Positions 26,684 to 35,213 of a stretch of 64,000 nt of DNA are shown here, piece by piece (the stretch's first letter is position 1; every line of letters begins with the position of its first letter). Under the pieces are notes generated by a model. The model saw nothing but the letters and a program-made list of their open reading frames with translations. It was not told the origin of the DNA and searched no databases. The DNA is from Roseofilum capinflatum BLCC-M114 (GTDB lineage Bacteria; Cyanobacteriota; Cyanobacteriia; Cyanobacteriales; Desertifilaceae), in assembly GCF_030068505.1 (NCBI RefSeq), contig NZ_JAQOSO010000104.1:1-64000 (forward strand), read 5' to 3'. The position numbers were made by a program, and so were the translations under genes.

Positions 26684-28492
26684 TTAGGGAGAAGCTGTCA
26701 TATTCAGAATTGTGAATTCATCAAACTTCACCACTTCAGACTCAGGGTTGCGGGTATCAAAGATATAACTGCTCACCGTTCCCGTTCCGGTATCTAAAAG
26801 ACTAAACACCGTCAAATCATTACTGGCAACATAGGGTAAAGCTTGGTTCTTATCCCTGAGCGGAGCGAGGTTAGGGATAATCGGCTCTAAGCCATTGGGA
26901 TCGCCTACAGGTGCATATTCCGGTTGATATCCTGGGGGAACATAACGCCGCGATCGCTCCATATCCAGATAAGCGCCATAAGTATTGCCCACATTAGAGG
27001 TTTCTAAAAAGTGGATTCCTGTGGGGCTAGTAAATCGATTCCACAGATGGGAATGACCATACAATACCAGGTCAACCTTCGCTGCTTCTAATAAGGGAAT
27101 AACATCGCGGATAATGTAATCATTTTCTTTCGGATATTCGTAGCGAATCACTAAGGGATTCCCGGCAGAATCTCGATCCACAATTTGCACCGGATCAGTA
27201 TAAGCAGGCACAATATTTTCCCCTAGGGAATGGGGCGGATGGTGAAACATGACAATTTTGTATTTTGCCCGTTGAAACTCTGGGGAATTGAGTTCTTCTT
27301 TTAACCATTCATATTGAGGACTTCCCAGAGTAATGGGTTCAAAAATATGTTGCCCATAGCCCCAATTTTCCGGTTCATTTAAGTCCCGATCGCGCTCCCG
27401 AAAGCGTCCTTGAGTATTGGCGGATAAATTCGGCGATCGCCACATATTCGTAATCTGGGGAACGACTAACCGAATATCACCAAATGTAACGGCATAATAT
27501 CGGCCATTGCCTGGACTGTCCGGTAAACTAAAAATTTGTTGATAAGTATCGCTATTAAAGCTGCGATCTTTAATCCAAGCATTTTTAATATTCTCATCTC
27601 CACTGGGATTAATTCGATCTGCTTGCCGTTCATAATCAGCTTGCGCCACGACACGAGGATAGGAACCATTAAATTGATCGTTTAATCCTTGTTCCTCAGA
27701 CCATTGTCCCATAATTTCATGATTGCCCAAAGCCGGGAATAGGGGCGAATTTTGGATTAAAGCGGCTCCTGTATAGGTTGTCGTTGTCCCATTTTTTTCT
27801 AAGCCGTAATTCGCCCGTCCTTGCAGCACGGGGAAAAAGGCACTACCCCGGCGATCGTCAAACCACTCAGATGCGCGATCAGCAATATCTACTAAGTCTC
27901 CAGCAAAGAAAATAGCATCAACTGATCCCAGAGTTTCCCCCACTTTCTCTATATTAGCGGCGGTCATGGGCTTATGTTGGTGGTCTGATGTGAGTAATAT
28001 TTTTAAGGGTGTTCCCGGTTGGGGACTGGGGGCTAAGGTAAAGCGATCGCTCCTCAGTTCCTGACGATTATCATGGACGCTTATCACTTCATAGGGCAAT
28101 TTTTCCCCAGGACTTAATCCCGTGATTTCCCCTTCATGTCGCCAAATATCTCGGAGTACGGGAAACTTTGGCGGCTCTGCTAATACCATTTCGTCAATAT
28201 GGGACAACTTATCCTCACGAGTGCGGGTTAGTTTTGTCGTTGTTGCCGTCACTTGACGCTCTAAGTTTTCCCCATAAATCACCCGATGTTCAATTCCGGG
28301 AAAGGGGGTAAACCACACGACTTTGACCGTTGTTTCAGTGGGAAATTGTAAAAAGGGATCGGTTAATAGATAATCTGGAAACATAGAAACTAGAGGAGAG
28401 ATCAATATACCACTGAGCCAACCGAAAACCATTAACACTAACGTGCTAATCAACAGAATTGTACCGTTAGTCCACCGCCCGCTTCGAGTCAT
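26684..28492 (-). CDS. Metallophosphoesterase, membrane-anchored, purple-acid-phosphatase-like
   Basis: A 602-residue protein with an N-terminal anchor (about residues 12-35), a beta-rich domain (about 50-160), and a calcineurin-like phosphoesterase domain. The metal-binding motifs appear in order: D-H-Q-H (TSDHQHK), FAGDLVDIAD, ALGNHEIMG, MFHHPPHS and LYGHSHLWNR. It is probably a periplasmic phosphatase; the substrate is unknown. It lies 25 bp downstream of uraD on the same strand, so it may share that transcript. Confidence 0.85.
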   Translation of the reverse strand: MTRSGRWTNGTILLISTLVLMVFGWLSGILISPLVSMFPDYLLTDPFLQFPTETTVKVVWFTPFPGIEHRVIYGENLERQVTATTTKLTRTREDKLSHIDEMVLAEPPKFPVLRDIWRHEGEITGLSPGEKLPYEVISVHDNRQELRSDRFTLAPSPQPGTPLKILLTSDHQHKPMTAANIEKVGETLGSVDAIFFAGDLVDIADRASEWFDDRRGSAFFPVLQGRANYGLEKNGTTTTYTGAALIQNSPLFPALGNHEIMGQWSEEQGLNDQFNGSYPRVVAQADYERQADRINPSGDENIKNAWIKDRSFNSDTYQQIFSLPDSPGNGRYYAVTFGDIRLVVPQITNMWRSPNLSANTQGRFRERDRDLNEPENWGYGQHIFEPITLGSPQYEWLKEELNSPEFQRAKYKIVMFHHPPHSLGENIVPAYTDPVQIVDRDSAGNPLVIRYEYPKENDYIIRDVIPLLEAAKVDLVLYGHSHLWNRFTSPTGIHFLETSNVGNTYGAYLDMERSRRYVPPGYQPEYAPVGDPNGLEPIIPNLAPLRDKNQALPYVASNDLTVFSLLDTGTGTVSSYIFDTRNPESEVVKFDEFTILNMTASP

Positions 28493-28517
28493 TGGTTCAC
28501 AACCCTAACCTTAACGT

Positions 28518-29027
28518 TTAATTAACCTCATTCACCAAGCGATCGCCTAACCGAAACTGTACAATCTTAGCAATCTCCTCTAGCGATCGTTCCCGCTCTA
28601 CCTGGCGATCGTGATTTAACCGTACTTCAAACGCCGCCAAAATCGCCTCTTTTGTCTGTCCCTTCACCGCCATAATAAACGGAAAGCCAAACTTCTGTTT
28701 ATAGGCTTGATTCAGAGCCACAAAGCGATCGTACTCCTCGGTACTCAATTGATCCAATCCTGCACCGGCTTGTTCGGCGATCGAATCAGGAGCCATTTTC
28801 AGGCGACTCCCCAAATTTGGATGCGCTTGAATTAACGCCATTTTTTCCGCCTCACTCAGCTCCAGCATCTGGGAGATCAAGCTCTGATACAGATGTTCCC
28901 GATCTCCAAATGGCCGTTTATGCCACGTTTGAGCCGCGATTTTTGGAGTATCTTCAAAGACACTCCCCAAAGTCTCCACAAACTCCCCTTGACTCATTTG
29001 ATTAATCTGGGCGATCGTATACGTCAT
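28518..29027 (-). CDS. uraD: OHCU decarboxylase (purine catabolism)
   Basis: A 169-residue enzyme that converts 2-oxo-4-hydroxy-4-carboxy-5-ureidoimidazoline to S-allantoin, the last step of uric acid breakdown. Family features are FEDTPKIAAQTWHKRPF, the catalytic H69-P in LIQAHPNLGSRLK, and KFGFPFIMAVKG. uraH, the preceding enzyme, is 217 bp upstream on the same strand. No urate oxidase is in the window. Confidence 0.92.
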   Translation of the reverse strand: MTYTIAQINQMSQGEFVETLGSVFEDTPKIAAQTWHKRPFGDREHLYQSLISQMLELSEAEKMALIQAHPNLGSRLKMAPDSIAEQAGAGLDQLSTEEYDRFVALNQAYKQKFGFPFIMAVKGQTKEAILAAFEVRLNHDRQVERERSLEEIAKIVQFRLGDRLVNEVN

Positions 29028-29097
29028 ATCGAATCTAGGTCATCCATTACATTAAAGGAGCGGGTAGGGTAGACAAGAGAAGCTTGACTATAGCAAT

Positions 29098-29191
29098 TCT
29101 CTCTTCTATGGGGTACAGTTTCAAGCCTTAGACCCTAAGCCATACAAGCTTTTGCCTTTTGCCTTTTGCCTTTTGCCTAGCGCGAAGCGCT
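29098..29191 (+). repeat. Dispersed repeat E, copy 1
   Basis: A block with GGGTACAGTTTCAAGC, AGACCCTAAGC and TACAAGCTTTT, then GCCTAGCGCGAAGCGCTATA. It is a diverged copy of 37192-37274. It contains a TTTTGCC heptamer run (about 29150-29178) and separates uraH from uraD. Confidence 0.7.
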
Positions 29192-29194
29192 ATA

Positions 29195-29245
29195 TTCCCT
29201 ATTCCCCATTCCCTATTCCCCATTCCCTATTCCCCATTCCCTATT
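29195..29245. repeat. Heptamer tandem repeat (CCCTATT/CCCCATT)
   Basis: Alternating CCCTATT and CCCCATT units, about seven in a row, ending at the stop codon of uraH. A typical cyanobacterial short tandem repeat. Confidence 0.85.
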
Positions 29246-29607
29246 CAACTCCCCCGATACGTTGTATAAGACCACGGAGAAACCAGCAAAGGCACATGAT
29301 AGTGACTATGGGGATTAGAGACTCCAAACTGAATCGGAACCTCATCCAAAAATACCGGCTCTGGTAAATTGACCATTACCCGTTGAAAATAATCACCAAC
29401 AAAAAAAACTAATTCGTAAGTGCCAACTTCCAACTCGCCATCGTCCAATAAAGGAACATTGGTTCGGCCTTGCTCATTGGTTTTGGTCTGTTTGAGCAGA
29501 GTTTTAATCGGCGACTTGCGATCGACTGCCCATAACTCCAATACCATCCCTACTGCGGGAGAACCTTGCGCCGTATCCAATACATGAGTTGTTAATTGAC
29601 CCACCAT
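29245..29607 (-). CDS. uraH: 5-hydroxyisourate hydrolase (transthyretin-like)
   Basis: A 120-residue enzyme that hydrolyses 5-hydroxyisourate to the OHCU substrate of UraD. It starts with THVLDTAQGSPA, which holds the active-site histidine H8, and ends with the family signature HYHVPLLVSPWSYTTYRGS. Length and ends are exactly those of the family. It is divergent from the SDR/CIA30 gene. The stop codon touches a heptamer repeat. Confidence 0.94.
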   Translation of the reverse strand: MVGQLTTHVLDTAQGSPAVGMVLELWAVDRKSPIKTLLKQTKTNEQGRTNVPLLDDGELEVGTYELVFFVGDYFQRVMVNLPEPVFLDEVPIQFGVSNPHSHYHVPLLVSPWSYTTYRGS

Positions 29608-29705
29608 ATCCTGATCCTGACTCCATTTCCTGGCTTACTCAATCTTCCGTTCATTTTGCCCCTCTTCGTTAAGATAAACAAGGACGATCTACACAATCTA
29701 AGAGA

Positions 29706-31196
29706 ATGGCTTCTAAAACTCCTGTTCAGGTTGAAACCAGTCGCAAACCCTGGGATTTTAATCGATTGCTCGACACCCTAAACACCTTTGAAGTTGTTCC
29801 GATTCTCAGCGATCTTCAGCGTGGGTTACGCACCCTCACCAGACAACCTCAACCGCCAAAAGGACGAGCTATGGGTACAATTCTAGTTGTTGGAGCCACC
29901 GGTGGAGTGGGCAAACGGGTGATTCGCCGTTTAGTGGAACGGAAAATCCCCGTCCGCGCTCTGGTGCGAGACAGAAAACGAGCCGAATCTATTTTAGGTC
30001 AAGGGATTGAACTCTTTGAAGCGGATTTAACCATTCCGGAAACTCTGAAACCGGAAATGATGCAAGATGTCATTTCTGTCATTTGCTGTTCTGGGACTCG
30101 CGTGCAACCCGTCGAGGGCGATACCCCCAACAGAGAAAAATCTTATCAAGGCGTAAAGTTCTATCTGCCGGAAGTAGTGGATAGTCCGGAAATGGTGGAA
30201 TATAACGGCATGAAAAACCTGATCCGCAAGGTGGGGCCCTATTTAGGTCGCGCCGATGAGCGGATGATTTTCGATTTTACCAATCCTTCACCGAGTTTAA
30301 GAACGACTTGGGGAGTCATTGATGATGTGGTAATGGGGGGAGTCAGTTCCAGCGAGCTACGCATCACGCCCAACTGTGGCTTATTTACCGGAGAAGTGTC
30401 TACCGCTAATTCTGGCGGCTTTGTTTCCATTCGCACCAAAAACTTTGAGCCTTGTCTGAATCTGGCTAGATATGAAGGGATTAGTCTGCGCGTGCAAGGG
30501 GATGGTAAGCGCTATAAGTTTATTCTCCGCAATGAGGCGCGATGGGATGGAATTAGTTATTGCTATTCCTTTGATACGTTGAATAATACTTGGATGACCG
30601 TGGATATTCCGTTCGATCGCCTGATTCCCGTTTTTCGCGCCAAAACTCTACCCACTGCACCGCCATTTGACCCCAGTCAGACCTATGCCATCCAACTAAT
30701 GCTCAGTAAGTTTGAGTATGATGGCGATCTCAATCCTCGCTTTTCTGCGGGGCGCTTTGGTCTAGAACTTGGCTCCATTCGCGCCTATGGAGGGCCGAAA
30801 TTACCGAAGTTTGTGCAGATTAGTTCGGCTGGGGTGACTCGTCCCGGAAGACCGGGTTTGAATCTGGAGGAAGAACCGCCCGCAGTCAGGCTGAATGACC
30901 AACTTGGGGGCATTTTAACCTGGAAGTTGCGCGGCGAGAATGCCATCCGAGAAAGTGGAGTTCCCTATACGATTATTCGCCCCTGTGCCCTGATAGAAAC
31001 TCCAGGAGGCAATGGGTTAGAGGTTGCCCAAGGGGATAATATTCGCGGGCAAGTTAGTCGCGAGGATATTGCCGAGTTGTGTCTTCAGGTGTTGTCCCAA
31101 CCGCAAGCCTGTAATTTAACGTTTGAAGTGAAAGCCAAACTGGGTGAAGAGATGCAGGATTGGGATCGGTTGTTGGTGGGTTTAAGTCAGGATTAA
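29706..31196 (+). CDS. SDR/CIA30 fusion protein, HCF173-like
   Basis: A 496-residue protein. An atypical short-chain dehydrogenase domain starts at residue 58 with the nucleotide-binding G63-A-T-G-G-V-G. It is interrupted at about residue 185 by a CIA30 domain (FDFTNPSPSLRTTWGVIDD, residues about 190-363). It resumes with FVQISSAGVTRP and the C-terminal YTIIRPCALIET segment. This split layout is that of plant HCF173, which activates translation or stabilises psbA mRNA in chloroplasts. A role in photosystem II biogenesis is inferred from that similarity only. Confidence 0.83.
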   Translation: MASKTPVQVETSRKPWDFNRLLDTLNTFEVVPILSDLQRGLRTLTRQPQPPKGRAMGTILVVGATGGVGKRVIRRLVERKIPVRALVRDRKRAESILGQGIELFEADLTIPETLKPEMMQDVISVICCSGTRVQPVEGDTPNREKSYQGVKFYLPEVVDSPEMVEYNGMKNLIRKVGPYLGRADERMIFDFTNPSPSLRTTWGVIDDVVMGGVSSSELRITPNCGLFTGEVSTANSGGFVSIRTKNFEPCLNLARYEGISLRVQGDGKRYKFILRNEARWDGISYCYSFDTLNNTWMTVDIPFDRLIPVFRAKTLPTAPPFDPSQTYAIQLMLSKFEYDGDLNPRFSAGRFGLELGSIRAYGGPKLPKFVQISSAGVTRPGRPGLNLEEEPPAVRLNDQLGGILTWKLRGENAIRESGVPYTIIRPCALIETPGGNGLEVAQGDNIRGQVSREDIAELCLQVLSQPQACNLTFEVKAKLGEEMQDWDRLLVGLSQD

Positions 31197-31210
31197 ACCG
31201 GATGAATGGC

Positions 31211-31245
31211 GGAGGGAAATTGGACGAATCAAGTCGGTTCCCTCC
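31211..31245. terminator. Hairpin between convergent genes
   Basis: GGAGGGAA (31211-31218) and TTCCCTCC (31238-31245) form a perfect 8-bp stem in the 52-bp gap between the SDR/CIA30 gene (+) and the membrane protein gene (-). No T-run follows; the function is inferred from position. Confidence 0.5.
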
Positions 31246-31248
31246 CCA

Positions 31249-31752
31249 TCATTGATGGAGGGTTGTAATCATTTGAGTTAAGTCTTGACGATCGCGATCG
31301 GCTTCAAACCAAAAGATCAGCCAGAAAAAAAAGAGAACCATGATAGGAAAGGGAATAAATGTAAGAGTGTCCAGACCCACATTGTCTGAGAACAACGCAG
31401 AGAATAAAAACAGGAGTGAAATGCTCAACCAGGAAGACCCCCAAAAGAGCAGAAAAGAACTAACGAATGGATGTAAACTGAGGGTAATATGAACGGCTGT
31501 ACCATCAGGTAAGGCTTCAAATCGACCGCGAATCTGGGGTAAAAAGGAGTTGCGATAGTGAATGACTCGCTGAATCTTAAAGCCATCTGGGGAAAGTGTG
31601 CCGCGATAGGGCGCATGAGTACCAGAACTTCTCCATTCCCAGATCTTGGGTTCTTCAATGCGAGTTTCTAGGTGATGGATCAGTTCGGGTATGGTCACTG
31701 AGGTTTTCAGGGTAAAGTGATCGTAGGGTAAGATTCTCATGAGGGCATTCAT
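31249..31752 (-). CDS. Conserved hypothetical membrane protein
   Basis: A 167-residue protein with a soluble N-terminal half (about 1-95) and two membrane helices at about 100-122 and 130-152. A basic-acidic tail (EADRDRQDLTQMI) follows. I do not recognise the family. A second ATG at codon 5 (MRILPYDHF) is equally plausible. It is convergent with the HCF173-like gene; its upstream side opens into the 0.7-kb repeat-rich spacer. Confidence 0.6.
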   Translation of the reverse strand: MNALMRILPYDHFTLKTSVTIPELIHHLETRIEEPKIWEWRSSGTHAPYRGTLSPDGFKIQRVIHYRNSFLPQIRGRFEALPDGTAVHITLSLHPFVSSFLLFWGSSWLSISLLFLFSALFSDNVGLDTLTFIPFPIMVLFFFWLIFWFEADRDRQDLTQMITTLHQ

Positions 31753-31894
31753 TAAACCAACTTATATCTGGCTCTACAAGAGTGACTCATATTAAGGATG
31801 CCTAATAGCGAAACAGCTTTTGCAAAGTGTATTTGCTTATGTTGATGATTCTACACCTTATATCTTGAGGGCGACCTGCGATCCTGAGTTTGTT

Positions 31895-32014
31895 TATAGC
31901 GCTTTCCGCTTCGCGGACATGAACGCGCTAGGGAATAGGGAATAGGGAATAGGGTTGTGGTACATGGCTTTGAGCCTTTAAGACTTTACACCATAACAGC
32001 GAAAACTGCTGTAT
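31895..32014 (+). repeat. Dispersed repeat D, copy 1
   Basis: It starts TATAGCGCTTTCCGCTTCGCGG and contains three GGGAATA heptamers. It ends with CATAACAGCGAAAACTGCTGTAT. The reverse complement of 54639-54744 matches it throughout, apart from fewer heptamers. It lies in the long spacer 31753-32449, where no intact gene is visible. Confidence 0.75.
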
Positions 32015-32050
32015 GTGGTTGGACTGTATCAAAAAGTGGGATTTACGATT

Positions 32051-32212
32051 TTACCAGTCACTCAAACATTGCTGTTCCCCTTCCGGTTGCCAATAATAGG
32101 GATAATTACGATTAAAATCTAATCCCTCTAAAGCGGGCGCAATCTTAAACTCATAGCCATTATAATTATGAATCAAACCTTCCGGCACAAGAGTATAGCC
32201 AAAAGAGTGTAG
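32051..32212 (-). pseudogene. M14 zinc carboxypeptidase fragment
   Basis: The minus-strand frame reads LVPEGLIHNYNGYEF and then GLDFNRNYPYYWQPEGEQ, which resembles the segment around the conserved N-R of M14 metallocarboxypeptidases. It is about 54 residues long, ends in a stop soon after, and on its upstream side is cut exactly where the MITE-like element (32213-32329) begins. The zinc-binding HxxE part is absent. I read it as a relic, not a working gene. Confidence 0.5.
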
Positions 32213-32329
32213 TGCCGTGACACAGCTAAAATAGTGCATTAGCGTAGGGTGGGTTAGGCGGCTAAAACCTAGACTGTGATAGCAATCTCTCAATCCGCCG
32301 TAACCCACCATTTTAGGGTTGTCACGGCA
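32213..32329 (-). mobile_element. MITE-like element, copy B (117 bp, terminal inverted repeats)
   Basis: The ends are TGCCGTGACA...CTAAAAT and ATTTTAG...TGTCACGGCA, a terminal inverted repeat of about 20 bp with three mismatches. The interior is a second inverted pair, GGTGGGTTACGGCGG/CCGCCTAACCCACC. Copy A is at 526-636 and a core-only copy at 54486-54553. It encodes no transposase and would need help in trans. Confidence 0.75.
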
Positions 32330-32449
32330 TTAGGGTGGGCAGCCATTACATAACTCATTTAGGTTTGCTATAGTAGCCCCAACATCCATCAATCAAAAAC
32401 TGCATAACTATATTACAATGATATCTGAGCCACATCGGGCACAGATAGC

Positions 32450-35077
32450 ATGATTCCTAGTTCACTCCTCCCGTTACAGCCCCATCCAGAGCAAGATGTA
32501 TCCCTAGAAGCAACAGAGATTACAGACGGTATCGACTGGTTAAGCTTCCATCGAGTATGGGGGCAATTGAGCGATGAGGTGATTGAGGCGATCGCCAAAT
32601 CCCTACGTCTGCTGAAAGTCGAACCCAACCAAGACATCTATCATGAAGGTCTAGAACCGATTGGGTTATACCTGATCAAATGGGGTTCGGTAGAGATTTA
32701 TCGCTCTTCCTTGGTGGGCAAAACCCATATTCGCTATTACAGCGCGGGGGAACTGTTTGGCTATATTCCTTTAGCTCTGAACCAAAAAACGGCGACTTAT
32801 AATACGAATGCGGTGGCGATCGCCAAAAGTGAACTCTGGTTTCTCAGTCAAACGGACTTTGAGCAGCTCACCGATCAATATCCTCCCATCGAAAAAGCCT
32901 TCAATACCTTTCTAGCTCAAGATTTAGAGCATTTTGCAAATCGCATCGCCACCGAACAAATCCGCATCCAAGGATTACAACCGTTTATTCGTCCCATCCC
33001 CACCGATAACCTGATTATCGGCAAAAGTAAAGTCAGCCAAAAACTGGCCGCCCAGATTGAAAAAGCGACCCTAGACCTGAAACCGATTCAACTCCAATCC
33101 CCTCCCGGAGGCGGAAAAACCTTTCTCGCGGGCTATATTCATCACCGTTCGGGGATTAAAGACCATCCTTGGGCTGAAATTGACTGTGCCTTACTTCCCC
33201 GTGATGAGAGTGGGGCCCTGAATACAGATAATCTGTTTGGCCGGGTGGGTCAACAATTGGGGGTAATTGAACTACTGGAGCGAGGAACCCTGTTAATTGC
33301 CAATTATCAGCTCCTGAGCCAAAAAGACCGCGATCGCCTGTTAGACTATCTGCAAACGAACACCCTTACCCCCAACCCCGAAGGCCCCCCGATCCAGTCC
33401 TGGGTACGCTTGATCCTCAGTAGTCCCTCCTCCCTCTCCTTGGGGGATATCCCCAGTCACTCGATCAAACTCTCCTCCCTGAAACAGCGCAAACTGGATA
33501 TCCCTAGTTTTGCCCGCTATTTCCTGGATAAATACTGCCAAGAAAGCCAGCGATCGCCCGTAAAACTCAGTCAAGCGGATTTACGCCGTCTGATTAGCTA
33601 CGACTATCCCGCCAATATTGCTGAACTCGAAAGCATCCTCAAACGGGCGGTGGTCATGACTCCTCCCGAACAAGACATTATTTCCGAACAAGTCCTCTGG
33701 TCGGTTGAATCGAAAAAAAATGCCTTTCGTGTCGATTTACTCAATCAACTGCCCTGGTTGCGTCGATTTCTGCTCAGTGATTGGTGGCCAGAACGGTTCT
33801 GGGTTATCGTCATGCTCCTGTTTATCCCTGTCACCCTCATGGGTTATCTGGGCCCCCAAACCCGTGACTCTAGCATGACGCTCAATCTCTTTTGGGCCTG
33901 GTGGTGGCCCTTCTATCTATTGCTTTTCCCGATTATTGGTCGGTTGTGGTGTGCCGTTTGTCCGTTTATGGTGACGGGAGAATGGATCAGAAAAATCTCT
34001 CTATGGATTTGGCCCCGTAAACTGCTCCCTTGGCCGACTAAATGGATGAATCGCTGGGGAGCATGGCTACTCTGGGCCGGGTTTGTGGCCATTTATCTCT
34101 GGGAGAAACTGGCGGATTTGCCCCATACGCCCCATCTCTCCTCTGATTTATTGCTGATTATTACTGCCGGTGCGGTGATTTGTAGCCTGATTTATGAGCG
34201 CCGTTTATGGTGTCGGTATCTCTGTCCCATTGGTGGGATGAATGGTATGTTTGCCAAACTGGCCTTGACGGAGTTGCGATCGACTCAGCAAATTTGTGGC
34301 AGTCAATGCAGCACGTTTGGCTGTTACAAAGGCAGTGATGCGACTCCGGTGACGTTTGCCGACTCCCTACCGAATGAGGGCCAAGCTACCGGGGGATGTC
34401 CCCTCTATTCCCATCCAGCCCAACTGCGGGATAACCGCGATTGTGTGCTGTGTATGACCTGCTTAAAGGCTTGTCCGAATCGCTCGGTACAGTTCAACTT
34501 GCGGTTTGTGGCGGCGGATTTGCTGGAAAATCATCAGCCGTTTTGGGCAGAAGTGGCGCTGTTGCTGCTTTTGTTCGGTGGGGTGTTTATGCATTCTGGC
34601 GATCGCATTTTAGGCTTTTTTGGTCTCGATAGCGCTCTGATTACCGGACAACCCTGGTTTATGGCTTTGCCGGTGGTGCTGGTGTTGCTGAGTATTCCTT
34701 GGTTTTTAACCTATGGGGTTCATGCGATCGCCCGATTCTTTGACCGGGACATGCCCCCCTATTTGGTCACCATCTACGCCTATCTACCGATGACGTTGGG
34801 AGCCAATTTAGCCCATTATATCCCAGCAGCCATGACAGAAGCCGGGCAACTGCTGCCTGTTACAGCTCGCACGTTTGGCTTTTCGGGTTCGGCTTTGCCG
34901 GTGTTGACCTGGAGTGGAGATGTGGCATCTTTTTTACAAGGGGTAACCCTATTGGCGGCGATCGCCTTGAGTATCTATCCCCTATTCAAAATTACCCAAC
35001 GCCCGCTCTGGAGCAACCTGCCCCATCTATTCCTGATGGCAGCATTAACCTTTATCTTTTTCCAACTGCTGTTATAG
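32450..35077 (+). CDS. cNMP-binding / AAA-like / polyferredoxin membrane fusion protein
   Basis: An 875-residue protein. It has a cyclic-nucleotide-binding domain (about 30-165), an AAA domain like that of sigma-54 activators (about 185-420; Walker A S-P-P-G-G-G-K223-T), then a NapH-like membrane part with Fe-S motifs. These include WCAVCP, WCRYLCPIGG, CGSQCSTFGC and a full 4Fe-4S site C665-x2-C668-x2-C671-x3-C675-P, with further membrane helices to the end. The Walker B position reads GTLLIANY with no Asp-Glu, and the sigma-54 contact loop GAFTGA is missing. It therefore cannot be a classical transcription activator and is more likely a ligand-gated redox protein. The start follows a 0.7-kb repeat-rich spacer. 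Confidence 0.83.
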   Translation: MIPSSLLPLQPHPEQDVSLEATEITDGIDWLSFHRVWGQLSDEVIEAIAKSLRLLKVEPNQDIYHEGLEPIGLYLIKWGSVEIYRSSLVGKTHIRYYSAGELFGYIPLALNQKTATYNTNAVAIAKSELWFLSQTDFEQLTDQYPPIEKAFNTFLAQDLEHFANRIATEQIRIQGLQPFIRPIPTDNLIIGKSKVSQKLAAQIEKATLDLKPIQLQSPPGGGKTFLAGYIHHRSGIKDHPWAEIDCALLPRDESGALNTDNLFGRVGQQLGVIELLERGTLLIANYQLLSQKDRDRLLDYLQTNTLTPNPEGPPIQSWVRLILSSPSSLSLGDIPSHSIKLSSLKQRKLDIPSFARYFLDKYCQESQRSPVKLSQADLRRLISYDYPANIAELESILKRAVVMTPPEQDIISEQVLWSVESKKNAFRVDLLNQLPWLRRFLLSDWWPERFWVIVMLLFIPVTLMGYLGPQTRDSSMTLNLFWAWWWPFYLLLFPIIGRLWCAVCPFMVTGEWIRKISLWIWPRKLLPWPTKWMNRWGAWLLWAGFVAIYLWEKLADLPHTPHLSSDLLLIITAGAVICSLIYERRLWCRYLCPIGGMNGMFAKLALTELRSTQQICGSQCSTFGCYKGSDATPVTFADSLPNEGQATGGCPLYSHPAQLRDNRDCVLCMTCLKACPNRSVQFNLRFVAADLLENHQPFWAEVALLLLLFGGVFMHSGDRILGFFGLDSALITGQPWFMALPVVLVLLSIPWFLTYGVHAIARFFDRDMPPYLVTIYAYLPMTLGANLAHYIPAAMTEAGQLLPVTARTFGFSGSALPVLTWSGDVASFLQGVTLLAAIALSIYPLFKITQRPLWSNLPHLFLMAALTFIFFQLLL

Positions 35078-35120
35078 GGTTTTCATTTGAGATCTGAACT
35101 GGCAATGCCCTCTCCCTATA

Positions 35121-35174
35121 TCCCTCTCCCAGGGGAGAGGGACTTCTACTCCCCTTCTCCCGTGGGAGAAGGGG
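35121..35174. repeat. Dispersed palindromic repeat (two GGGAGAGGG hairpins)
   Basis: TCCCTCTCC/GGAGAGGGA (35121-35141) and CCCCTTCTCCC/GGGAGAAGGGG (35151-35174) form two tight stems in the spacer before cysK. Similar sequence occurs inverted at 19657-19713. Confidence 0.7.
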
Positions 35175-35213
35175 TTGGGGGATGAGGGCAACCATTTTAA
35201 TTTCTAATCGATC

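Noticed and set aside
32450-33700. Sigma-54-dependent transcription activator
   Set aside because: Walker B acidic residues, the GAFTGA loop and a DNA-binding C-terminus are all missing, and the protein continues as an Fe-S membrane protein.
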